Of a DNA stretch of 64,000 nucleotides, positions 1 through 6,354 are shown piece after piece (the stretch's first letter is position 1; every line of letters starts with the position of its first letter). Both the position numbers and the translations under genes were made by a program. Source of the DNA: Prorocentrum cordatum. Lineage: Eukaryota; Sar; Dinophyceae; Prorocentrales; Prorocentraceae. The DNA is taken from contig CAUYUJ010020560.1 of NCBI GenBank assembly GCA_963575745.1, forward strand, positions 346,001 to 410,000. Reading direction: 5' to 3'. The notes beneath the pieces are model-generated. The model was not told the DNA's origin. It ran no database searches and was given only the letters and a program-made list of their open reading frames with translations.

Positions 1-435
1 GTGAGGAGTTGCGCGCGAGCGCGTTGCGCGCGCGCGTTGTGAATTTTATGTTCGGCGTGGAATATGCGTGGGGTCTACAGGTACGTTGTTTTGAGCGCTG
101 TGTTTATGCTACGCGGGTAATGCGACTACTCACGATTACAACCGCAGAACTTGATAAACGAACGAGGAAAAGAAGCATATGATAATTGCAGTACACAAGT
201 TTACGAAGCTCGATCGATACCGTAAAGGGTGTCATTCGGAAACCAACTGCAAAATCGGAAAATGAAGGCTTGGAAGCCTGAAGATTTGAAGATTCAATTT
301 TTTAGATATGAACGCTATCGCGACATGTTTTCGCAATCTAAAAACAAGCGTTTGATGACAATTGCGTCTAAAACAAAAACGCAAACAGAAGACAAACATA
401 ATAATGAACTGATAACGCAACAAACCACAAGCCCA
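1..435. other. Unassigned AT-richer flank
   Basis: No supported gene. It opens with an alternating GC tract (about 10-40). Positions 120-430 are richer in A and T than the rest of the window. A short open frame at 229-456 has no recognisable motif and runs into the downstream repeat, so I do not call it. Confidence 0.5.
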
Positions 436-780
436 GCCTTTTGGGTTGTGCGCTGAGGGGCCCCACCTTGCCTTCCCCCTGGGCCCCGCCTTGGGTGCCT
501 GCCTTGGGTACCCAGTTGGACCTCTGGGCTCCCGCCCCGAAAGGCGATCTCCCCTTGAGCCTCTTGTGGGTTCCCTGCGTCGTCGTCATCGTTATTGTCA
601 TCCGCCGTCGACGCTTAAAGCATCCACCGTCGTCACATTGGGGCCCCGCCTTGGCTTCCCCTTGGGTGCCTGCCTTGGGTGCCCAGTTGGACTTCTGGGC
701 CCCCGCCCCGAAAGGCGACCTCCCTTGGGGCCTCTCCTTGGGCCCCCTTTTCATCGTCGTCATCGTCGTTTTCTCAACAT
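436..780 (+). repeat. Spacer repeat, diverged copy C
   Basis: This is a diverged relative of the spacer repeats at 2232-2865 and 5621-6253. It holds two units of about 172 bp, each with the landmarks CCCAGTTGGACCTCTGGGC and CCGCCCCGAAAGGCGA, followed by a CGTCGTCATCG-rich stretch. It ends where the spliced-leader relic of the next gene begins. The hairpin present in the other two copies is missing here. Confidence 0.85.
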
Positions 781-794
781 CGCCGCCGTCGCCG

Positions 795-814
795 CCGTAG
801 CCATTTGGGCACAG
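795..814 (+). promoter_or_regulatory. Relic of dinoflagellate spliced leader
   Basis: The sequence starts CCGTAGCCATTT, identical to the first twelve bases after the variable base of the 22-nt DinoSL exon, and continues GGGCACAG where the leader has TGGCTCAAG. It lies 5 bases before the ATG at 820. Leader relics inside genomic DNA are known from dinoflagellate genes thought to have been copied back from trans-spliced mRNA. Nearby CCGTCG repeats make some chance similarity possible. Confidence 0.65.
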
Positions 815-819
815 TGGCA

Positions 820-2193
820 ATGATGTTGGCGATTCCACTATTCATTTATTTTTCTTTCCATATCATACATATGGCTTCCAGGCATCCTGCTGCGTGGGCG
901 CCAACTGAGGAAGCGAACCAGACAGCTGATGACGTTCTGGTGGAATCCCTCGAACCGGACTTCGGAGATATATTGTTCCGCGGTGGGTTCAAGCACAGCA
1001 GCACAGACATGAAAATCGGTGTCGACGTGGACGCCCTGGTAACCTTCTCTGGGACGCTGAAACGCTTGATGCAGGTAGATCCGAGAGGCGGGTACTTCCT
1101 TCAGTCCGACGTGGAGCTCGCCATCAAGAGGTGCGCCATTAAGGAGGCCCACTCCACGATGCGGGATGGGTGGTGCAAGCTCAACGAGTACACCCATGAG
1201 GAGGGGTACAAGAACAGCGCATACGTGGTCAGGGTCATGCTGTCCCACGTTCGCAACAAGGCCGACGACTTCAACAAGCTGGGGGCGAGCGGGCAGGCGA
1301 AGGCTCGCGAGTCGTCTCACCCACAGGAGCTACGTGACATTTACAACGTCATCGACGTTGACAAGGGGGCGGCTTCAGTGAGAAAGACTCGCCCGCACCC
1401 GCTGCCAGCTTTCAGGGCAGCGCAGGACGCCTCGAGCGAGGAGGAAGTCGTCCCTGTTTTGAAACGGTTCGACGTCAGCACTGGGGAGTCCTACTTGGTA
1501 ATGTCAGACGGGTCCCGCGAGATGGCCAAGTTCAAGTGCGGAGAGCAGGGGCGACTGGTCGCCACGTGGCCTGAGTACAACATGGAGTTGCAACTTGAAC
1601 TACCAAATTCTGCTCTGAAGGATGATGGGGCGATCGACTACACGCCAGCAGACCCGCGCAAGCCGCCCAAGGCCGGCCACAAGACCAAAAAAGGAAAGCC
1701 CGCGAGTGCTCGGAAGAGGCCAGCTGGCGCAGTGGAAAACAGAGAACCGCCCACCGCTCCAAAGGCGAAGGCAAAGACAACTCCAAAGGCGAAGGCAAAG
1801 ACAACTCCAACGCCGACGGCAGCTGCGACACCATCACGCATTCAAGAGAAGATCAGGCAGAACATCGACCGCATCTCCGAGGAGGCCAGGAGTGGATTGC
1901 AAGGGTTCGCTGGCAGAGACAGCAACGAACTTGCGACGTGCTACGCTGTCGCGGTTGATGGCGGCACCATCTCTCTCCGTGATCTCCACCGCTCTCCTTG
2001 CTTCTACGTGGACCGCGTGACCGAGATCCCCGAGAATTTCCCTGGGCTCGGTGACGACGCCGTCGTCGCCATGTTCGAAGGCAAGAAGTTGAACAAGAAA
2101 GGCGGGGTGCAGTTTGGTTTCGGCGACGACGCGGACTTGGCCTTCAAGGCAGCGAAACTTCTGAGGTCGATGTATCCGAACCCCGCAGCCTAG
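820..2193 (+). CDS. Uncharacterised Lys/Ala/Pro-rich dinoflagellate protein, ORF1
   Basis: 457 residues if translation starts at the ATG just after the leader relic. A second in-frame ATG at 871 gives 440 residues and avoids a short hydrophobic leader (MMLAIPLFIYFSFHIIHM). Upstream in-frame sequence is spacer repeat, so an earlier start is unlikely. The N-terminal half is acidic to neutral and contains RVMLSHVRNK followed by SHPQELRDIY, an arrangement I associate with a large uncharacterised protein family in dinoflagellates. Residues about 290-360 (from 820) form a basic linker with two copies of APKAKAKTTPK-type sequence. The C-terminal 110 residues look globular. The frame is uninterrupted for 1.37 kb. 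I do not know its function; neighbouring genes suggest a link to a mobile element. Nuclear or nucleic-acid binding is only a guess from the Lys-rich linker. Confidence 0.8.
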   Translation: MMLAIPLFIYFSFHIIHMASRHPAAWAPTEEANQTADDVLVESLEPDFGDILFRGGFKHSSTDMKIGVDVDALVTFSGTLKRLMQVDPRGGYFLQSDVELAIKRCAIKEAHSTMRDGWCKLNEYTHEEGYKNSAYVVRVMLSHVRNKADDFNKLGASGQAKARESSHPQELRDIYNVIDVDKGAASVRKTRPHPLPAFRAAQDASSEEEVVPVLKRFDVSTGESYLVMSDGSREMAKFKCGEQGRLVATWPEYNMELQLELPNSALKDDGAIDYTPADPRKPPKAGHKTKKGKPASARKRPAGAVENREPPTAPKAKAKTTPKAKAKTTPTPTAAATPSRIQEKIRQNIDRISEEARSGLQGFAGRDSNELATCYAVAVDGGTISLRDLHRSPCFYVDRVTEIPENFPGLGDDAVVAMFEGKKLNKKGGVQFGFGDDADLAFKAAKLLRSMYPNPAA

Positions 2194-2231
2194 ACCCCAG
2201 CGCGCACCTGGGTGCCACCCCGTGCAAAAAA

Positions 2232-2865
2232 AGAGCTGACAACATCATCATCACCAGCATTACCACCAGCAACCTACTACCTTCGGGGGGGGCTACGTTC
2301 GAAAATCCAAACCAGAACTTTTGGCAACAGTTCTGGTTTGGATTTTGCTTCGGGAAAATATGTACACCCCCTCCTTGCCTTCCCCCTGGGCCTCGCCTTG
2401 GGCGCCCGCCTTTGGTGCCCAGTTGGACCTCTGGGCTCCCGCCCCGAAAGGCGAGCTCCCCTTGGGCCTCTTGTGGGTTCCATGCGTCGTCGTCATCGTT
2501 ATCGTCATCCGCCATCGTCGACGCTTCAAGCATCCACCATCGTCACACTGGGGCCCAGCCTTGGCTTCCTCTTGGCTGCTCGCCTTTGGTGCCCAGTTGG
2601 ACCTCTGGGCTCCCGCCCCGAAAGGCGATCTCCCCTTGGGCCTCTTGTGGGTTCCCTGCGTCGTCGTCATCGTTATCATCATCTGCCATGGTCAACGATT
2701 AAAGCATCCACCATCGTCACATTGGGTTGGACCTCTGGGCCCCCGCCCCGAAATGCGACCTCCTGGGGGACCAAGGGGGGGCCCAGGGGAACAAAGGGGA
2801 CCAAGGAGACCAAGGGGGACCGAGGAGTGGTACCAAAGGGGGCCAAGGGGTACCAAGGGGCACCC
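2232..2865 (+). repeat. 634-bp spacer repeat, copy A
   Basis: Nearly identical to 5621-6253, with only a handful of substitutions and one base of length difference. Internally it has a 17-bp-arm hairpin, about two and a half units of 174 bp, then a run of GACCAAGGGG-type 12-mers. It starts soon after the ORF1 stop codon and ends about 20 bases before the spliced-leader relics of the RING gene. Open frames through it are repeats, not genes. Confidence 0.95.
2302..2346. repeat. Perfect 17-bp hairpin in copy A
   Basis: Arms 2302-2318 and 2330-2346 are perfectly complementary (AAAATCCAAACCAGAAC and its reverse complement) around an 11-base loop. The same hairpin recurs in copy B at 5690-5734. 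A lone 12-base piece of the arm (AAAATCCAAACC) sits at 4107-4118 upstream of the third gene. Confidence 0.9.
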
Positions 2866-2883
2866 TTGGCCATCCTCGGGCAC

Positions 2884-2923
2884 CCGTCGCCATCAATATT
2901 ACGCGTAGCCGTCTTGGCTCAAA
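2884..2923 (+). promoter_or_regulatory. Tandem spliced-leader relics before RING gene
   Basis: Positions 2903-2923 match DinoSL at 17 of 21 bases, including GTAGCC and TTGGCTCAA, and end 2 bases before the ATG. A shorter upstream piece, CCGTCGCCAT at 2884-2893, resembles the 5' part of a second leader. Tandem relics are what repeated rounds of trans-splicing and re-integration would leave. Confidence 0.75.
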
Positions 2924-2925
2924 CG

Positions 2926-3747
2926 ATGTCTTGCGCGATCTGTTTGGAGATTGTATCGGAGCAGGGGTTCACGCTACCGTGCTCTCACGCGTTTCACGTT
3001 CACTGCATCGCTGAGTGCATTGAGGGCGATGGCTCCATCATATGCCCTGTCTGTCGGGCTGTGCATCTGAGCATTCGGGAGAACGTCGACGCGTCGGTGG
3101 CAGCAGCGACTGGCCCATCTCCGTGGGACGAGAGGCCAGCGATCGACAACGCGGCCACAGACATCATGAACTACATGCCGCCCGTGCCAGCTCACGTCGT
3201 GATGCTGCATTGCCCGCGCGTCATCATGGCCAACGGTGAGTTCAGGAACGCGTCAGACGGGAGGATGGAGTGGAGTCCTGTTCGGGTTCGCGGCTCCGAG
3301 TTTCGAGGGCAGTGGTTGTGCCTGCAGTGCGGCTTCACCGTTACCGACACGGACGTCAACAACATTGCAGTTGAGCGCTTGCCCATCTGCCCCATGCATG
3401 GCCATCGAGTATATGTGCTCGACCACTTGGAGAACACGTCCTTCTACAGCTGCGCTTCACGCGCTCACGACGACCAAGCCGACCCTGCCGTGTTCGAGTG
3501 CCCATTCGACTATGCCACTCAGCACCCGTTCGTCTTGCAGCCAGCCCCCGCGCCGATAGAGGTGATACAGCCAGACCCCGAGCCGATAGAGGTGACCGAT
3601 GAGGAAGAAGATGCCATGTCGCAGGACAGCCTCATTACGGTGCCAGACCCTGGAGAAGAAGATGAAGATGTCGCTCGGCTTCGTAGTATCATGGAAGGCT
3701 CCTGGGAGCCCGACAGCCCAGCCTCGAGCATTTCGAGGATAGCGTAG
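2926..3747 (+). CDS. RING-H2 finger protein, putative E3 ubiquitin ligase
   Basis: 273 residues. The start is taken at the ATG directly after the leader relic; in-frame sequence upstream is spacer repeat. The RING-H2 finger is at residues 3-42: CAIC, then CSHAFHVHC, then CPVC, i.e. Cys-x2-Cys...Cys-x-His-x2-His-x2-Cys...Cys-x2-Cys with all eight zinc ligands present. A second Cys-rich region at about residues 130-185 has CLQC, CPMHGH and later Cys residues and may bind zinc. The C-terminus is acidic, with two imperfect PAPIEV/PEPIEV repeats, and has low-complexity Glu/Asp runs. RING-H2 proteins usually pass ubiquitin from an E2 to a substrate; that function is inferred from the finger alone. 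The substrate is unknown. It lies between two genes that look mobile-element related, 733 bases after ORF1 and 706 before the next ATG. Confidence 0.85.
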   Translation: MSCAICLEIVSEQGFTLPCSHAFHVHCIAECIEGDGSIICPVCRAVHLSIRENVDASVAAATGPSPWDERPAIDNAATDIMNYMPPVPAHVVMLHCPRVIMANGEFRNASDGRMEWSPVRVRGSEFRGQWLCLQCGFTVTDTDVNNIAVERLPICPMHGHRVYVLDHLENTSFYSCASRAHDDQADPAVFECPFDYATQHPFVLQPAPAPIEVIQPDPEPIEVTDEEEDAMSQDSLITVPDPGEEDEDVARLRSIMEGSWEPDSPASSISRIA

Positions 3748-3865
3748 CACGGCTAGTCGAGATATTTAGCAGCTCTTGAGTCTGGGGCAAAGCCCTGGGG
3801 ATTGCATGCTAAGCTTGAGTCGCGCCGTCGCAGTTGAAAACAGACCCCGTCATCATCTTAGCGCT

Positions 3866-3895
3866 AACATGTTTCAAAAGCGATTGAAACATGTT
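3866..3895. repeat. 12-bp perfect hairpin after RING gene
   Basis: AACATGTTTCAA at 3866-3877 and its exact reverse complement at 3884-3895, with a 6-base loop, about 120 bases after the RING stop codon. It could be a 3' processing or stability structure or a small element end; the sequence alone does not decide. Confidence 0.8.
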
Positions 3896-4176
3896 GGGTT
3901 GTGACAAAAACTGAGCCCGTCATCGTCGAACTGCATCGTTTGAGCTCCAACGAGGGGGGAGATTGGTAAAGGTGTCGCTGATCCTTGAAACCACCAGAGA
4001 TCTGGGACTAGCGAAACTGGGCTAACAAAAAACTAAACTGATCATCCAGGACAATACCCATCAGCAACAACCAAAGAGACCCACGGGGCAGGGAGGGCGG
4101 GGCTCCAAAATCCAAACCGGCACCGATCAGACCCACCAGGCTGGACAGATGCGCACCCGCGCGCCCACCGAGGATT

Positions 4177-4288
4177 CCCATATCTAACACATATCTAACA
4201 GGGGGGAGTGTTAGATATAGATCCCTGTAACTGTCGCAACTTTTATATCCGGCAGCATATCCAACAGGGGGCAGGTGTTAGATATGGG
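4177..4288. repeat. 112-bp element with 14-bp inverted ends
   Basis: CCCATATCTAACAC at 4177-4190 is exactly complementary to 4275-4288. Further internal copies of ATATCTAACA and TGTTAGATAT lie between them. It is locally AT-rich compared with its surroundings. It has the shape of a small non-autonomous inverted-repeat element. No clear target duplication was seen. Confidence 0.65.
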
Positions 4289-4390
4289 GGCTGCTTAGGG
4301 GGCTGATAGGGGCACAGATGGGGCCTCCAGGAATCGGTCACTTGGCCCTTGCGGCCGCGGTGACCTCTTGCGCTCCTCCCCCTTCCCTCT

Positions 4391-4409
4391 AGAGCAACTT
4401 TGGCCCAAG
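4391..4409 (+). promoter_or_regulatory. Weak spliced-leader relic before ORF3
   Basis: The 3' part, CTTTGGCCCAAG, matches the TTTTGGCTCAAG end of DinoSL at 10 of 12 bases, preceded by a TAG and CAA remnant. It is the weakest of the four relics and lies 43 bases before the ATG at 4453. Its position relative to the gene is the main support. Confidence 0.4.
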
Positions 4410-4452
4410 CTGACCACGGTTCCGAACCTCGGCCAAGTCACTTCTGCAACAT

Positions 4453-5493
4453 ATGCCGCCGAAGCGCCCCGCTGACCAGCTCCCGAAGCCGATGATGGAA
4501 GCCGCCGATGCGCTCAAGGCCCAGGGGCTGGAGGTGACTGGCGAGAACCTGGCTGTGCCCCCTCACGCGCTTCGCGTGAAGGCTTTCAGCTCACTGAACA
4601 CCGCCCTCAATTCCAGGTTCCAGGATAAGGCGGTGCTGTTCAAGAACTTACAGGACGATAACGACAAGAGGGAGTACCTGGCCAGCTTCATGATCGACCC
4701 GAAGAGCGGCGGCACCATGACCAACAAATCCAGCCGCGAGGTGATCGAGAAGACGACCAAGAAGGTCCTCTGGGTCACGTTGGAGCAGTACGGGGGGCCG
4801 CTCTTCTTGAACATCATGGAGCACGCGAGAATCGCCTTGGAGGGCGAGCCTAGTCGACCCCACGAGAACAAGAAGCTGGCGGATACTGGAGTGCAACAGT
4901 TCAGGGTGGAGGTCACAGAGGAGGTCTTCGAGAAGGTCCTCAAGGAGAGTGCGGAGCTCGCAAAACAAGTTGAGCTTTCCGCTGAGGAGTTCGAGCCCGT
5001 GGCGAACGTGCTGAAAGATAAGGACTTGTCTGGGCCCTCGTCGGCTGATGGCTCCACCAAGCCACCGATGAAGAGACAGCGTCAAAGCAGACGCGCCACG
5101 CCAGCCGCGACCGAACCCGACCCGCCCGCTGGGCCCGATCCAGCGACCAAGGCTTCGCAGGAGAGCTTGGCGAAGGAGCTGAGTGAGTTGAAGAAGTTCT
5201 ACGACAAGTCGAAGAAGGAGCTGGACGAGGCGAAGCTCATCGAGCAGAAGCTGGCCTCGAAGGCTTGGGGTGGCGCAGCGACCGACTACCTGAAGGAGGC
5301 CGTGGACAAGATGAGGACTGAAATGGGCCAGGCGTTCAACTTCTGGGCGGAGACGAAGGGTAAGACGCACGCCAACAACCAGGAGAGGGACGCAGACTCC
5401 GCGTCGGCCAGAGCCATGCTCACCGAGAAGAAGAGGGAGTACGACACGTTCAAGACTAACACGTTGAGCGAGTTCCTCAAGTTCAAGAAGTAA
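4453..5493 (+). CDS. Coiled-coil dinoflagellate family protein, ORF3
   Basis: 346 residues, uninterrupted, starting MPPKRPADQ at the first ATG after the leader relic. Residues about 95-155 contain LWVTLEQYGGPLFL, then EHARIA, then SRPHENKKLAD and GVQQF. This spacing of W-x-T-x-EQ, GP-x-FL, HA, RPHE and GV-x-QF is one I recall from a large uncharacterised dinoflagellate family often found beside or fused to transposase-like proteins. A basic PMKRQRQSRR at about 205-214 could be a nuclear localisation signal. Residues about 235-346 are a charged, probable coiled coil rich in Glu and Lys. Function is unknown. A structural or DNA-associated partner of the downstream transposase-like gene is a reasonable guess but unproven. 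Confidence 0.85.
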   Translation: MPPKRPADQLPKPMMEAADALKAQGLEVTGENLAVPPHALRVKAFSSLNTALNSRFQDKAVLFKNLQDDNDKREYLASFMIDPKSGGTMTNKSSREVIEKTTKKVLWVTLEQYGGPLFLNIMEHARIALEGEPSRPHENKKLADTGVQQFRVEVTEEVFEKVLKESAELAKQVELSAEEFEPVANVLKDKDLSGPSSADGSTKPPMKRQRQSRRATPAATEPDPPAGPDPATKASQESLAKELSELKKFYDKSKKELDEAKLIEQKLASKAWGGAATDYLKEAVDKMRTEMGQAFNFWAETKGKTHANNQERDADSASARAMLTEKKREYDTFKTNTLSEFLKFKK

Positions 5494-5620
5494 GCAGCGT
5501 CGGAGTTGCCAGCGACAGAGTGTGCACACTACACTACTCACCAAACAGGGAGCCTCGGCAAGCTTCGGGGCAGCTAGCTCGCCGTCCGCTGACAAAAAAA
5601 AGGTTGCATCACCCAACCGC
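5494..5620. other. 3' flank of ORF3
   Basis: 127 bases without coding signal, including an A8 run at about 5594-5601. The A-run precedes the spacer repeat, as the A7 run at 2225-2231 does before copy A. The A-runs could be traces of poly(A) tails of retrocopied mRNAs. Confidence 0.45.
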
Positions 5621-6253
5621 AGAGCTGACAACATCATCATCACCATCATTACCACCAGCAACCTACTACCTTCGGGGGGGCTACGTTCGAAAATCCAAAC
5701 CAGAACTTTTGGCAACAGTTCTGGTTTGGATTTTGCTTCGGGAAAATATGTACACCCCCTCCTTGCCTTCCCCCTGGGCCTCGCCTTGGGCGCCCGCCTT
5801 TGGTGCCCAGTTGGACCTCTGGGCTCCCGCCCCGAAAGGCGAGCTCCCCTTGGGCCTCTTGTGGGTTCCCTGCGTCGTCGTCATCGTTATCGTCATCCGC
5901 CATCGTCGACGCTTCAAGCATCCACCATCGTCACACTGGGGCCCAGCCTTGGCTTCCTCTTGGCTGCTCGCCTTTGGTGCCCAGTTGGACCTCTGGGCTC
6001 CCGCCCCGAAAGGCGATCTCCCCTTGGGCCTCTTGTGGGTTCCCTGCGTCGTCGTCATCGTTATCATCATCTGCCATGGTCAACGATTAAAGCATCCACC
6101 ATCGTCACATTGGGTTGGACCTCTGGGCCCCCGCCCCGAAATGCGACCTCCTGGGGGGCCAAGGGGGGGCCCAGGGACACCAAGGGGACCAAGGAGACCA
6201 AGGGGGACCGAGGAGTGGTACCAAAGGGGGCCAAGGGGTACCAAGGGGCACCC
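5621..6253 (+). repeat. 634-bp spacer repeat, copy B
   Basis: Almost identical to 2232-2865, including the hairpin at 5690-5734, the 174-bp internal units and the GACCAAGGGG run. It diverges abruptly after CAAGGGGCACCC, where copy A continues TTGGCC and this copy continues AGGGGGG. The next feature downstream is again a spliced-leader-like relic and an ATG. Confidence 0.95.
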
Positions 6254-6314
6254 AGGGGGGACCATGGGGACCAAGGGGGACCGACGGTGGGAGCATCGTG
6301 ATCGCCCTTATCAT

Positions 6315-6335
6315 CCGAAGCCGTTGTTGCCCAAT
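6315..6335 (+). promoter_or_regulatory. Spliced-leader-like relic before transposase-like gene
   Basis: CCGAAGCCGTTGTTGCCCAA aligns with DinoSL at about 15 of 21 bases. It sits 19 bases before the ATG at 6355, the same layout as for the other three genes. On its own the match is marginal. Confidence 0.45.
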
Positions 6336-6354
6336 CCACTCCGACTGACTGGCA

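Larger units (their letters stand above)
3748..4390. other. Intergenic region with two inverted repeats
   Basis: No coding signal. It holds two short inverted repeats (listed separately), two near-copies of a CCCGTCATC-containing phrase at about 3845 and 3918, and an isolated AAAATCCAAACC at 4107-4118 that matches the spacer-repeat hairpin arm. The 634-bp spacer seen before the other genes is absent. Confidence 0.7.

Noticed and set aside
2212-2925. N-terminal extension of the RING protein
   Set aside because: The frame is open, but it is the 634-bp spacer repeat plus leader relics; the start at 2926 directly follows the leader relic.
4648-5715. Minus-strand open frame of 355 codons opposite ORF3
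   Set aside because: Shadow of the plus-strand gene: no motif, Leu/Arg-rich, and it runs into the spacer repeat.
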